In this document: piece after piece, positions 1 to 8,536 of the stretch | How positions within the stretch are numbered: position 1 is the first letter of the stretch | Layout: each line of letters starts with the position of its first letter | From: Pleomorphomonas sp. JP5 | GTDB lineage: Bacteria; Pseudomonadota; Alphaproteobacteria; Rhizobiales; Pleomorphomonadaceae | Direction of reading: 5' to 3' | DNA: 64,000 nt | Assembly (NCBI RefSeq): GCF_023721815.1 | Contig: NZ_JAMDLI010000007.1 | Span: forward strand, 124,001 to 188,000 | The notes under the pieces: generated by a model | The model's database searches: none | What the model was told of the DNA's origin: nothing | The model's input: the letters and a program-made list of their open reading frames with translations, nothing else | Made by a program: the position numbers and the translations under genes

Positions 1-617
1 ACGATCTGGAAGGCGGTGTAGGTCTTGCCGGTGCCGGTCGCCATGACCAGCAGCACGCGGTTCTGCCCTTGGGCGACCGCCTCGACCGCGCGATTGATGG
101 CATTGGTCTGGTAGTAGCGGGGCGACCGTCCGGTCCCGTCGTCATGATAGGGGGCGACCACCGTCGCCGCCGCCGTTTCGGTCAGGCCTTTCCAGGCACG
201 ATAGCGATCCCACAGGACATCCGGCGACGGAAACAGATCGAGCGTCAGTTCCGTTTCCACCTTGTCGCCCAGGCCGGTGCGGTCGTGGAACAGAAAGCCG
301 TCGCCGTTGCTGGCGAAGGCAAAGGGCACATCCAGCATCTCGGCATAGCGCAAGGCCTGCTGCATGCCGGCACCGACGGAATGGCTGTTGTCCTTGGCCT
401 CGATCACCGCCAGCGGAAGGTTGGGCTGGTGGGAAAGCACGTAATCGGCGCGGCAGACTTCGCCCCGGCCGTGCATCCGCCCGCGCACGATGATGCGACC
501 CTTGGTGAAGGTGACCTCTTCCCGGACTTGCTCCTGTACGTCCCAGCCGGCCCCGGTTATCGCGGGCGTGATGAACTTGGTGCAGATGTCCCGCTCGGAA
601 AGCGCCTTCTTGTCCAT
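1..617 (-). CDS. hsdR: Type I restriction enzyme R subunit, N-terminal part (runs off left edge)
   Basis: This is the ATP-dependent endonuclease/translocase subunit of a type I restriction-modification complex. Only about 205 N-terminal residues are in the window, and the frame is open to base 1. The protein starts MDKKALSERDICTKFITPAI. An N-terminal PD-(D/E)xK nuclease core is visible as ADYVL, then AVIEAKD, then a glutamine in the following helix (MQQALRYAEML). Near the window edge is a Walker A / helicase motif I, MATGTGKT. This order, nuclease then superfamily 2 helicase, is that of HsdR of the EcoAI/EcoEI type. The start ATG is at 617. The matching HsdM and HsdS genes would lie outside the window, so whether the system is complete cannot be judged. 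Confidence 0.88.
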   Translation of the reverse strand, partial: MDKKALSERDICTKFITPAITGAGWDVQEQVREEVTFTKGRIIVRGRMHGRGEVCRADYVLSHQPNLPLAVIEAKDNSHSVGAGMQQALRYAEMLDVPFAFASNGDGFLFHDRTGLGDKVETELTLDLFPSPDVLWDRYRAWKGLTETAAATVVAPYHDDGTGRSPRYYQTNAINRAVEAVAQGQNRVLLVMATGTGKTYTAFQI

Positions 618-777
618 CCTCGCCCCGCCTCTCCCAACAGTTGAGAACTCTAGCCGCGACATCCGACGGCGGCAAGGGAGGCGAATGCGCATGACGTCCA
701 AGCGCTTATGCCACCAGCGCGGAGTGGCGGCCCGGTGCCGGTTGCCTCCGCCGCCCGGCGCGGCGTAACGTCGGGCC

Positions 778-1305
778 ATGAACCCTTCCTTCGACATCCG
801 CGACGCCGTGGCGGCCGACGCCGAGGGCATCGCCGCCATCTACAATCACGCCGTCCTCCACACCACCGCCATCTGGATCGACACGCCGGTCGACATCGCC
901 AACCGCGCCGCCTGGCTCGCCGGCGTGCAACGCCAGGGCTATCCGGTGCTGGTCGCGGTGGATGCGGACGCAAGCGTGCTCGGCTACGCCGCCTTCGGCG
1001 ACTGGCGCCCGTTCGACGGCGACAGCCACACGGTGGAGCACTCGATCTACATCCGCCACGACGCGCGCGGCCGGGGCGTCGGCAAGGCGCTGATGGAAGC
1101 GCTGATCGCCCGCGCCAAAGCGCTCGGCAAGCACGCGATGATCGCCGCCATCGACGCCGGCAACCCCGCCTCGCTGGCCCTGCACGTCAAGCTCGGCTTC
1201 CGCGAGGTCGGCCTTCTGCCGCAAGTCGGCATGAAGTTCGGCAAATGGCTCGACCTCGCCTTCCTGCAACTGATGCTGGATGACAGGGCGACGCCGGAGG
1301 GGTGA
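778..1305 (+). CDS. GNAT N-acetyltransferase, phosphinothricin acetyltransferase-like
   Basis: This is a 175-residue single-domain GNAT enzyme that transfers acetyl from acetyl-CoA to an amine. The acetyl-CoA pyrophosphate loop (motif A) is visible as RGRGVG at residues 97-102. The N-terminus (FDIRDAVAADAEGIAAIYNHAV) and the segment around residues 80-95 (FDGDSHTVEHSIYI) resemble the PAT/MnaT family, which acetylates phosphinothricin, methionine sulfoximine or related amino-acid analogues. Substrate is inferred from family only. The gene stands alone, is preceded by a 160-base gap after the divergent hsdR and is followed by an inverted repeat pair. Start ATG 778 is the first good start; no strong ribosome site is visible. 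Confidence 0.85.
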   Translation: MNPSFDIRDAVAADAEGIAAIYNHAVLHTTAIWIDTPVDIANRAAWLAGVQRQGYPVLVAVDADASVLGYAAFGDWRPFDGDSHTVEHSIYIRHDARGRGVGKALMEALIARAKALGKHAMIAAIDAGNPASLALHVKLGFREVGLLPQVGMKFGKWLDLAFLQLMLDDRATPEG

Positions 1306-1388
1306 TGGGGCTGAGGGGCCAGATCTTCCATCACGCCCCAGAAGGGCAAGGGAATACGACGCAAATCATTGGTTTATATCACTTAATT

Positions 1389-1519
1389 GTCATCCTGGCG
1401 CAGGCCAGGACCTCAGGACGAGATATCTCCCGGCCACTATCAGTCTCCATGAAACAAGCGAGCCCGATAACCCCCCCTCGTTCCATCCTGCCCGAGGTCC
1501 TGGCCTTCGCCAGGATGAC
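1389..1519. repeat. Inverted pair of 26-bp REP-like sequences (copy 1)
   Basis: Bases 1389-1414 and 1494-1519 are inverted copies of one another with 25 of 26 positions matching, 79 bp apart, in the gap between the acetyltransferase and the PfpI gene. Each arm is itself partly palindromic (GTCATCCTGGC ... GCCAGGA). The same 26-mer pair with few substitutions recurs at 13213-13397, and both share the flank CCATCCTGCCCGAGGTCCT. The arrangement is like REPINs, two REP sequences in inverted order. The gap 1306-1591 holds nothing else recognisable. Confidence 0.75.
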
Positions 1520-1591
1520 GGGAGGGGGATGGGAACGGGCGCCTCACCCTGCAACCGCGAGACGGCCTGATAGGAGCGGTAACCTCCCCCC

Positions 1592-2269
1592 CTACTTCAG
1601 CGCCTCCATCAACAGGCGCGCGGTTTCCGCCGACGACTGCGGGTTCTGGCCGGTGACGAGCAGATCGTCCCGCACCGCGTAGGAGCCCCAATCGCCAGCC
1701 TTCGAGTAGAGCCCGCCCAGCGCCTTCAACTCATCCTCCACCAGGAAGGGCACGACGTCGGTGAGGCCGACCGCCGCCTCCTCGGTGTTGGAAAAGCCGG
1801 TCACCTTCCGGCCCTCGACCAGCGGGCGGCCGTCGGCGGCCTTGGCGCGGCGGAGGGCGCCCGGCGCGTGGCACACCAGCCCCACCGGCTTGCGGGCGGC
1901 AACGAAGCTCTCGATCAGCGCGATCGACGTCTTGTCCTCGGCAAGATCCCAGAGGGGACCATGCCCGCCCGGATAGAAGACGGTGTCGAAATCGGCCGCC
2001 TTCACGTCGCGCAGCGGCAGGGTGCTCGCCAGCGCGGCCGTCGCCTCGGCATCGGCCTCGAAGCGGCGCGTCGTGTCGGTCTGCGACGCCGGCTCGCTAC
2101 TCCTGGGATCGAGCGGCGGCTGGCCGCCCTTGGGCGAGGCCAGCGTGATCTCGGCGCCGGCATCCTTGAAGGCGTAATAGGGGGCGGCCAGCTCTTCCAG
2201 CCAGAAGCCGGTCCTGTGACCGGTGTCGCCGAGCTTGTCGTGCGAGGTCAGAACCATCAGAACCTTCAT
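1592..2269 (-). CDS. DJ-1/PfpI family glutamine-amidotransferase-like protein (class I, Hsp31-like)
   Basis: This is a 225-residue cytoplasmic protein of the DJ-1/PfpI superfamily. The nucleophile elbow is LVCHAPG with Cys133 followed by His134, and the conserved glutamate is Glu25 in GFWLEE. The sequence YPGGHGPLWDL matches the Hsp31/YajL-type glyoxalase III and deglycase relatives, so activity on methylglyoxal or as a redox chaperone is plausible but not shown. The start is set by a strong ribosome site, AAGGAGGCGAC, directly upstream of ATG at 2269. A longer frame exists upstream to 2347 but lacks this. It lies upstream of, and in the same direction as, nothing obvious; the next gene has its own terminator in between. 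Confidence 0.87.
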   Translation of the reverse strand: MKVLMVLTSHDKLGDTGHRTGFWLEELAAPYYAFKDAGAEITLASPKGGQPPLDPRSSEPASQTDTTRRFEADAEATAALASTLPLRDVKAADFDTVFYPGGHGPLWDLAEDKTSIALIESFVAARKPVGLVCHAPGALRRAKAADGRPLVEGRKVTGFSNTEEAAVGLTDVVPFLVEDELKALGGLYSKAGDWGSYAVRDDLLVTGQNPQSSAETARLLMEALK

Positions 2270-2385
2270 CGTCGCCTCCTTGCGTGTCGGGCGCAGCCGG
2301 CGCCCACTGCCGGGCACAACGCCCATCCGGCCGCCGCGTTCCCTCACTCAGATGGTGTCGCCCACGCGATCCGCCCACCCCACGC

Positions 2386-2410
2386 AAAAACGGGGCGATC
2401 GCTCGCCCCG
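2386..2410 (-). terminator. Rho-independent terminator of the SnoaL-like gene
   Basis: An 8-bp perfect stem CGGGGCGA / TCGCCCCG (2391-2398 and 2403-2410) with loop TCGC. Read on the minus strand it is followed at once by five T residues (AAAAA at 2386-2390 on the plus strand). It sits 25 bp past the stop of the SnoaL-like gene. Confidence 0.85.
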
Positions 2411-2434
2411 CCCTGCTTCAGCGTCGTGCCTCGA

Positions 2435-3001
2435 TCACTGCCCGAGGCCGATCTGCTTCATGAAGTCCTGGTTGTCCCAGAACAGGTACTCCTCGTCCAT
2501 CACGCCGGCCTTGGTCCAGTGGCCGATCGTCGCCATGGACAGCTTGAACGGCTTGCCGGTGGGCGGAATGGTCTTGCCGCCGCCGATGGGCATCGGCTCG
2601 GTGAACGTGCCTTCCAGCTGGCCGATGACGCCCGTCCACTCGCCCTTGCCGAACTTCACCGGGTGCTGCTCGATCCGCGTGTCGGGGGCGAAGACGAACA
2701 TCGGCTTCAGCGCCTCGACGTGGTCGTGCAGGCCCTTGGTCGTCGAGCCGTCCGGGTAGTGCACCAGGATGTCCTTGGCGTGGCTCTCGCCGAGACGGTC
2801 CCACTTCTGGTGGGTGTAGACGTCGAAGTCCAGCGTGTCGAAGGTGTCGAGGTTCTTGGCGACGGCGGCCTCGTCCTGTTGGTACTTCGACAGCTCCTCA
2901 AGGAGCGCCGGCACCGGCTTGGCCGCTTCGGCGGCGACGGCGGCCGAGGCTCCGGCGGCGATGGCGAGGGCGGAAACGGCGATGGCGATCAGCTTGGTCA
3001 T
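2435..3001 (-). CDS. Secreted SnoaL-like (NTF2-fold) protein
   Basis: This is a 188-residue protein with a clear Sec signal peptide (MTKLIAIAVSALAIAAGASAAVAAEA), so export to the periplasm is expected. The mature part contains HQKWDRLGESHAKDILVHYPDG followed by THGLHDHVEAL-type sequence (TKGLHDHVEALKPMF), the pattern of SnoaL-like ester cyclase/NTF2-fold polypeptides. The ligand and reaction are unknown. The start at 3001 is chosen because the signal peptide begins there; the longer frame to 3124 has a non-coding appearance. It ends in its own terminator. Confidence 0.8.
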   Translation of the reverse strand: MTKLIAIAVSALAIAAGASAAVAAEAAKPVPALLEELSKYQQDEAAVAKNLDTFDTLDFDVYTHQKWDRLGESHAKDILVHYPDGSTTKGLHDHVEALKPMFVFAPDTRIEQHPVKFGKGEWTGVIGQLEGTFTEPMPIGGGKTIPPTGKPFKLSMATIGHWTKAGVMDEEYLFWDNQDFMKQIGLGQ

Positions 3002-3148
3002 GATGGTGCGTCCTGAAAGAGTGCGTGAGAGGAGAAAAACAGGGGGACTGGAAACTCGCTGGGGCGCGGCAGATGGCGACGAGTTCGAGAACCGGAGCGG
3101 AGCGAACTTAAGGTTCGTGAGCACCGGAAGCGCAGGGCTCTAAGCCAA

Positions 3149-3194
3149 GGCATTCGCCCGAAAAGTTGCAGACTTTTCGGAGCAGACGAATGCC
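3149..3194. repeat. Nested palindromic element (RIME/MITE-like hairpin)
   Basis: The outer arms are GGCATTCG (3149-3156) and CGAATGCC (3187-3194). The inner arms are CCGAAAAGT (3158-3166) and ACTTTTCGG (3172-3180) with a 5-base loop. The inner core CCGAAAAGT...ACTTTTCGG is of the kind found in rhizobial intergenic mosaic elements. It lies between the 3' end of the F420-type oxidoreductase gene and the 5' end of the SnoaL-like gene, so it could also shape read-through between them. Confidence 0.65.
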
Positions 3195-3218
3195 AGTGAT
3201 GCCCGCCCCAGTAGAGTT

Positions 3219-3848
3219 TCAGCCGGCGACCGGCAGCCAGATCGGCGTCACGGCGGTGCCTAGCCCGGCGCCGTAGCCGAGGTAGATGTTGAGGCCGGCC
3301 AGCGCCTCGAGATAGCGGGCGTTCCTGAGGCCGCCGGCATCGACCACGCCGAAGCCGATCGACCGGGCCAGATCGGCGGCGACCGCCTTGGCCTCGGCGC
3401 TGTCGGAGGCGAGGTAGGCCGGCACGTCATGGCCGCCGGCCACCTTGCCGTCGCCCGCCAGCACCTGGGCGAACACGGTGTTGAAGCCCTTCACCAGCGC
3501 CACGCCCGGTACCGCCCTGGCGATTTCCTCGGCCGCCGAGGTGGTGTGGCCGATGGTCAGGCCCATGTAGTCGGCCGTCAGCGGGTTGGTCAGGTCGATC
3601 ACCACGCGGCCCGCGATATCGCCCAGCGCCTTCAGCGCGTCGACGGCGGCATCGAAGGGCACGGCCAGCACGATGATGTCGGCCTTGCCGGCCTCGGCGG
3701 CGCTCACCGCCTTGGCGCCAACCGCCTGCGCCACGTCGGCGGCCTTGGCGGCGTCGCGCCCATGGACGCCGACGTTGTGGCCGGCCTTGACCAGACGAGC
3801 GGCGAAGCCGCGACCCATGTTGCCGGTGCCGATGACGGATACTTTCAT
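3219..3848 (-). CDS. NADPH-dependent F420-type reductase / NADP oxidoreductase
   Basis: This is a 209-residue Rossmann-fold oxidoreductase. The N-terminal dinucleotide site is VIGTGNMGRGFAARLVKAGH with the G-x-G-x-x-G pattern, and a second conserved block, IVLAVPFDAAVDAL, precedes VVIDLTNPLT. This is the layout of the F420-dependent NADP oxidoreductase family (Pfam F420_oxidored), whose members in non-methanogens often use NADPH with unknown substrates. It is divergent from a LysR regulator 131 bp away, which is its likely controller. Confidence 0.83.
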   Translation of the reverse strand: MKVSVIGTGNMGRGFAARLVKAGHNVGVHGRDAAKAADVAQAVGAKAVSAAEAGKADIIVLAVPFDAAVDALKALGDIAGRVVIDLTNPLTADYMGLTIGHTTSAAEEIARAVPGVALVKGFNTVFAQVLAGDGKVAGGHDVPAYLASDSAEAKAVAADLARSIGFGVVDAGGLRNARYLEALAGLNIYLGYGAGLGTAVTPIWLPVAG

Positions 3849-3951
3849 GATGAACTCCTGTTGGGTTTGATGTCCGCGTCGCCGTGGCGGCGTTGATTGA
3901 TACCTACGGCATCCGGTCCTCTTGAAAAATCGCCCTGGATGAAAGAGATTA

Positions 3952-3966
3952 TTGCGATTGTCGCAA
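3952..3966. promoter_or_regulatory. Candidate LysR operator between oxidoreductase and LysR genes
   Basis: TTGCGA-TTG-TCGCAA is a perfect 15-bp dyad. It contains the T-N11-A signature of LysR-type sites (T3953 to A3965) and sits 13 bp upstream of the lysR start codon in the divergent intergenic region. Binding is inferred. Confidence 0.5.
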
Positions 3967-3979
3967 CAATAGGTCGATC

Positions 3980-4897
3980 ATGGACATCATCAGGGGCATG
4001 GAGGCCTTCACCGCGCTGGCTGGCGCCGGCAGCTTCGTGGCGGTCGCCGACAAGCTGGGCACCTCGACGGCGGCGGTGTCGCGGCAGATCGCAGCGCTGG
4101 AGGCGCACCTTGGCGCGCGTCTGGTGCACCGGACGACGCGGCGCCTGTCGCTCACCGAGGCCGGCGCGCAGTTCCTGGAGCGGGCCGAGCAGATCCTGGC
4201 CGATCTTGCCGAGGCGGAAGCGGCCGTCGGCCGCGAGGCGGTGACCCCGGCGGGCCTCCTGCGCGTCAGCGCCCCGCTCTCCTTCGGCATCTCGGTGCTC
4301 GCCGCGCTGCTGCCCGAGTTCCACCGCCGCTTCCCCGACCTACGGCTCGACATCGATCTCAGCGACCGTGTCGTCGACCTCGCCCATGACGGCATCGACG
4401 TGGCGATCCGCATCGCCCAGGCGCCGAGCCCCAACCTGATCGCCCGGCGCATCGCCCCCATTCCCATCGTCACCTGCGCCGCGCCCGACTATCTCGCCGC
4501 GCACGGCCACCCCAACCACCCGGCCGACCTCGCCGCGCACGAAACGCTGAGCTATTCCTACCTTTCCAGCGGCGACACCTGGACCTTCCGCACCGCAGCC
4601 GGCGACACCGCCGCCGTGCGCGTCCGCCCGAGCGTCCACGCCACCAATGGCGACCTGTTGCGCCGCCTCGCCGTCGAGGGCGGCGGCGTCATCGTCCAGC
4701 CGGGCTTCATCGTCGAGAACGACCTCGCCGCTGGCCGCCTCGTCCAGGTGCTGCCCGAGTGGTCGCTCGGCGCCTTCGCCCTCTACGCCGTCTATCTCAG
4801 CCGGCGGCAGCTGTCGGCCAAGGTGCGCGTGTTCATCGACTATCTGGTGGAGGCGCTGGGAAAGCACGACGCGAGCCCGATGGAGCGCAAAGGATGA
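3980..4897 (+). CDS. LysR family transcriptional regulator
   Basis: This is a 305-residue regulator. The N-terminal winged helix-turn-helix is at about residues 5-62 (MEAFTALAGAGSFVAVADKLGTSTAAVSRQIAALEAHLGARL), followed by a periplasmic-binding-protein-like effector domain (DLRLDIDLSDRVVDLAHDGIDVAIRI, typical of the group close to CrgA/YafC). It is transcribed away from the NADP oxidoreductase gene, the usual arrangement for a LysR regulator and its target. The effector is unknown. Confidence 0.9.
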   Translation: MDIIRGMEAFTALAGAGSFVAVADKLGTSTAAVSRQIAALEAHLGARLVHRTTRRLSLTEAGAQFLERAEQILADLAEAEAAVGREAVTPAGLLRVSAPLSFGISVLAALLPEFHRRFPDLRLDIDLSDRVVDLAHDGIDVAIRIAQAPSPNLIARRIAPIPIVTCAAPDYLAAHGHPNHPADLAAHETLSYSYLSSGDTWTFRTAAGDTAAVRVRPSVHATNGDLLRRLAVEGGGVIVQPGFIVENDLAAGRLVQVLPEWSLGAFALYAVYLSRRQLSAKVRVFIDYLVEALGKHDASPMERKG

Positions 4898-4978
4898 AGG
4901 GCCCAGACCTTCCCCATGATAGCCCCTCCCCATGATAGCGTGTCAGCTCCCGACCACGCTCCCTTCCCAAGGCCAGCC

Positions 4979-5830
4979 ATGACGCGCCTCGCCACCACTC
5001 GCCTGTCCCTCGCCGACGCCGTGACATGCTGGGCGCTGATCGATCCTGTGTTCGCCGCCGAGACGGCCACCAGCGTCATCTATCGCGCCACCGCAGCCGC
5101 CCACGGCCCGGTCGCGCTGAAGCTCTTGAAGCCCGGCGCGGGCGACGACGAAGCTCGGGGCGGCGCGATGCTGGCGTGGTTCGGCGGGAACGGCGCGGCG
5201 CGGGTGTTCGGCCTTGCGCCGGACGCCGTCCTCATGGAGTGGCTCGACGGGGAAACGCTGGGCGACGTTGCCCGCGCCGGCCGCGACGACGCCGCCACCC
5301 TCATCCTTGCCGACGTGGTCGAGCGCCTGCATGCCCGCCGCGACGCGCCGCCACCGGAGCTGACGCCGCTCCGCCGTCGCTTCGCCTCGCTGTTCCGCAC
5401 CGATCCCCAGCGCTGGCCGGCGGACGCCCGACCGCTCGTCGCGCGGGCCACCGCCATCGCCGAGGCCCTTCTAGACGCGGATGCGCCGGCCACGCCGCTG
5501 CACGGCGACATCCACCACGACAACATCCTGCGGTCCGGCGACAATTGGCTGGCGATCGACCCCAAGGGCCTCCTAGGCGACCCCGCCTACGACTATGCCA
5601 ACAGCTTCCAGAACCCCGAACGGGCCGACGCGCTGGTGCTCGACGCCGGCCGCATCGCCCGCCACGCCACGGCGCTGGCCGAGCGCACCGCCATCCCCCG
5701 CCGCCATCTCCTCGCCTGGGCCGTCGCCCACACCGCCCTAAGCGGCGCCTGGAACATCGAGGACGGCGCCCCCTTCGCCCATCAGGCCGCCATGCTGGCC
5801 CTGCTGCTGGCGGAACACGAGGCGGGGTGA
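4979..5830 (+). CDS. APH(6)-like aminoglycoside/hydroxyurea phosphotransferase
   Basis: This is a 283-residue kinase of the aminoglycoside/hydroxyurea antibiotic resistance kinase family (the streptomycin 6-phosphotransferase group). The catalytic loop is LHGDIHHDNIL (HGD at 175-177, Asp177 the likely base, Asn182) and the metal-binding loop is AIDPKG (Asp194). A start at 4979 (MTRLATTRLS) fits the family; the frame is open a little further upstream. Such genes are common chromosomal relatives and need not give streptomycin resistance. Its stop abuts the stop of the convergent MFS gene with no gap. Confidence 0.83.
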   Translation: MTRLATTRLSLADAVTCWALIDPVFAAETATSVIYRATAAAHGPVALKLLKPGAGDDEARGGAMLAWFGGNGAARVFGLAPDAVLMEWLDGETLGDVARAGRDDAATLILADVVERLHARRDAPPPELTPLRRRFASLFRTDPQRWPADARPLVARATAIAEALLDADAPATPLHGDIHHDNILRSGDNWLAIDPKGLLGDPAYDYANSFQNPERADALVLDAGRIARHATALAERTAIPRRHLLAWAVAHTALSGAWNIEDGAPFAHQAAMLALLLAEHEAG

Positions 5831-7033
5831 TCAGCCGCCCTCTTCCTGCGCGACGGCCACGCGGAACACGACGCTGACGATCACCACGACGGCGCCCGTC
5901 AGCACGAACGTCGCGGCGAGGCTGGCTTCCGCGACGGCGCCGGTCAACAGGCCCATCAGGCTGACGTAGACGCCGGAGAACATGCTGATCATCGACAGCA
6001 CGGTGGTGCGGTTTCCGCTCTCGATGTGCCGGTTGATGTAGTCCGAGAAAATTGGCTTCTGGAGCGATGCCGTCCCGAACGTGGCGACGAACAGCGCCGC
6101 CGCCAGCCAGGGCGCAACGGGCAAGGCCATGAGGAGATAGAGCAGCCCCGGCAGCACCGTTGCGATCAGCAGCGCCCAGCGGACGCCGGACCACGCCTCC
6201 AGCCGGTATGCGAAGTGGCTGCACGCCGCCCCGAGCAGGAAGGCCGCCGCCAGACTCGGCCCCAGCCAGCTGGGCGGCGCGCCGACGCCAAGCAGGTAGG
6301 GCTGGTAGAAGGTGAGAAGATAGGCCGACAGCGGATTGCACAGGATGGACAGCACGACGAGGCGGCGAAGCTGCCGGTTCGCCCTTAGCAGCTGTACCCC
6401 GCTTCCCAGAAGCTCCAGCGCCGTCGGCGCGTCGCGATCCGTCGTTCGCCTGGGCTCCTTCAGAAACAGCGAGATCGCCAGGGCTATGGCGACCGAAGCG
6501 ATGGTCATGGTGATGAGGTAGACGTAGCTGTTCATGGTGAGATCTTGCGACAGATAGCCGCCAACGAGGGCGCCGGTGATCCCGGCAAGCTGCGCCATGG
6601 CGCCGTTCAGGCCCATGGTGCGCTGCATGCGGTGGGCGGCATTCCCCAGCTTGAGGCTGTCGTACATCATGGATTCGAGGCAGCCGGACGAGAAGGCGAA
6701 GCCGATGCCGCCGAGCGCCGCGCTCAGCACGAACAGCGGATAGCTGTCGGCGACCACGAAGACGATCTCGCCGAGCAATTGCAGCGCCAGGGCGAGCACG
6801 ATGGCCCATTTCCGGCCGATCCTGTCGGCGATCAACCCGGTGGGAACCTCGGAGACGGCCATAACGCCGACGACCACCGCCCACAGCGAATTGATCTCGA
6901 CATAGTCCAGCCCACGCGCCTGGTAGTAGAGCGTTGCGATGGGATGATAGAAGTAAAGCGTGCCGAAAAACGTGATGGCGTAGATGAAGACGAGATTGCC
7001 GGCATGTCGCGGGCGGAGGGGCAATAGACGCAT
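5831..7033 (-). CDS. MFS transporter
   Basis: This is a 400-residue inner-membrane transporter of the major facilitator superfamily with about 12 hydrophobic segments. The loop-2/3 signature is recognisable as GLIADRIGRKWAI, after the segment LWAVVVGVMAVSEVPT. A basic loop (KEPRRTTDRD) divides the two halves. This looks like a drug/efflux type carrier; substrate unknown. The ATG at 7033 has GGAG 8 bases upstream and is preferred to the TTG at 7048. Confidence 0.85.
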   Translation of the reverse strand: MRLLPLRPRHAGNLVFIYAITFFGTLYFYHPIATLYYQARGLDYVEINSLWAVVVGVMAVSEVPTGLIADRIGRKWAIVLALALQLLGEIVFVVADSYPLFVLSAALGGIGFAFSSGCLESMMYDSLKLGNAAHRMQRTMGLNGAMAQLAGITGALVGGYLSQDLTMNSYVYLITMTIASVAIALAISLFLKEPRRTTDRDAPTALELLGSGVQLLRANRQLRRLVVLSILCNPLSAYLLTFYQPYLLGVGAPPSWLGPSLAAAFLLGAACSHFAYRLEAWSGVRWALLIATVLPGLLYLLMALPVAPWLAAALFVATFGTASLQKPIFSDYINRHIESGNRTTVLSMISMFSGVYVSLMGLLTGAVAEASLAATFVLTGAVVVIVSVVFRVAVAQEEGG

Positions 7034-7189
7034 CGAGGCATTCTCCAAAGAGCTTCAAAAAGGTCTTTGGATCAAATGTCTCCCACGTCGCACTCCCTCA
7101 TGAGGTCTATGCTTGTTGAATGACATGGTTCGCAGGATCGCGCAAGATGTGCGATGCAACACCTGCAGGTCGAGCATGCGGAGCTAGCA

Positions 7190-7720
7190 ATGGGCGCGAG
7201 GAACTACTTGATCGAGGGCGTTTCCGGCACCGGCAAAACCTCGGTCGCCACCGAACTGGCGCAGCGTGGCTACCACGTCGTCCACGGCGACCGCGAGCTG
7301 GCCTATCGGGGCGACCCCGAAACCGGCGAACCGCTCGATGACGCCTCCCTTGACCCGGAGAACGCGGATGTGGCTTTCGGCCACGCGCATCACCTCTGGC
7401 GCGTCGACATGGTCAAGTCGCTGGTGGCCGACAAAAGTCAGCCGATGACCTTTTTCTGCGGCGGTTCACGGAACTTCCGGCGGTTCATCGACCTGTTCGA
7501 CGAGGTCTTCGTCCTCGACGTCGATGCGGACACCCTGAAGGCGCGCCTTGCCAGCAGGCCCGAGGACGAGTTCGGCGGAAAGCCTGAAGAGCGAGACCTG
7601 ATCCTGCGGCTGCGCGCCACCCGTGAGGATCTGCCGCCGGACGCGACGATCATCGACGCCACCGCGCCGCTCGGCTCCGTTGTCGACGACATTCTCCTGC
7701 GGTGCGGCAAGGCGGGATGA
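7190..7720 (+). CDS. P-loop nucleoside/small-molecule kinase-like protein
   Basis: This is a 176-residue P-loop protein. Walker A is GVSGTGKT at residues 10-17. A later basic segment (KARLASRPEDEFGGKPEERDLILRLR) could be the lid, and DEVFVLDVDADTLKARL is the strand and helix seen in shikimate/gluconate/adenylate-kinase-like folds. Function is not established. The start at 7190 is chosen because homologous P-loop kinases start just before strand 1; an upstream ATG at 7154 adds 12 residues. Confidence 0.7.
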   Translation: MGARNYLIEGVSGTGKTSVATELAQRGYHVVHGDRELAYRGDPETGEPLDDASLDPENADVAFGHAHHLWRVDMVKSLVADKSQPMTFFCGGSRNFRRFIDLFDEVFVLDVDADTLKARLASRPEDEFGGKPEERDLILRLRATREDLPPDATIIDATAPLGSVVDDILLRCGKAG

Positions 7721-7735
7721 GACAGGCGGGCAGCG

Positions 7736-8533
7736 TCACCCGCCGGCGCCCTGATAGCGCCGCTGGCAGGCCTGCCAGACCAGCATGGCGATGACCACCA
7801 TGACAGGACCGGCGAGAAGGGCGGCAAAGGGCGCGGCGGCGCCGATCAGCGGCACCGGCTTGCCCAGCAGCGCCGCCACCGGCACATAGGCCATGTAGCC
7901 GAGCGGCACGATGGACAGAAGCGTCACCTGCAGCGGCAGGGCGAAGATGGTGAGCGGATAGCGCGACAGCTCCCAGAAGTCGAAGTAAATGCCGAACAGG
8001 TAGCGCGAGCGGGTGAGCACCAGCGCCATGGCGGCGACGATGGTCAGCGTGGCGCCCGTCAGCAGCGCGGCGCTGATCAGGCTGGCCACGAGTTGCAGCA
8101 CCGTCAGCACCGACCAGTCGATGCCGAGCTGCGGCAGCGCCCAGGCGATCATGCCGACGCCGAGCGCGATGTGGCCGCCATACTCGATGTTGATGCCGGA
8201 AAAGGCCAGGAAGGCCCACGGGCTGACCGGCCGCACCATGAGCGTGTCATAGGTGCCGAGCCGCACCAGCTCTTCCATGCCGCGCAGTTGCACGAAGGTG
8301 AAAAGCGCGCCGAGCGCATAGCCCAGAACGTGGAAGCCGAGCATCAGCGCAATTTCCGGCCACACCCAGCCGCCCAGCCGTTCGAACCGGCTGGCGATGA
8401 TCCAGATGGTGCCGTAGACGCTGGCGTAACCGAAGGCCTGCGCCACCCAGCCGATGACAAGATTGCCGCGATACTGAAGGCGCGTCCTGAGCTGCAGGCG
8501 GACGAGATAGAGGTAGAGCGACAGGGTCTGCAT
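7736..8533 (-). CDS. ABC-2 type exporter permease
   Basis: This is a 265-residue polytopic membrane protein with six hydrophobic segments, of the ABC-2 permease class found as the second permease in three-gene exporters. It belongs to the set ATPase (9329-10351), permease (8537-9325), permease (this gene), all on the minus strand with gaps of 3 bases, so one transcript and one complex are very likely. Exporters of this set have been linked to viologen/drug or polysaccharide export in other bacteria; the substrate here is unknown. Confidence 0.83.
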   Translation of the reverse strand: MQTLSLYLYLVRLQLRTRLQYRGNLVIGWVAQAFGYASVYGTIWIIASRFERLGGWVWPEIALMLGFHVLGYALGALFTFVQLRGMEELVRLGTYDTLMVRPVSPWAFLAFSGINIEYGGHIALGVGMIAWALPQLGIDWSVLTVLQLVASLISAALLTGATLTIVAAMALVLTRSRYLFGIYFDFWELSRYPLTIFALPLQVTLLSIVPLGYMAYVPVAALLGKPVPLIGAAAPFAALLAGPVMVVIAMLVWQACQRRYQGAGG

Positions 8534-8536
8534 CGC

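Noticed and set aside
8365-8385. tRNA-like GTTCGAACC sequence
   Set aside because: It is inside the ABC permease coding sequence and lacks acceptor and anticodon arms; no tRNA was found in the window.
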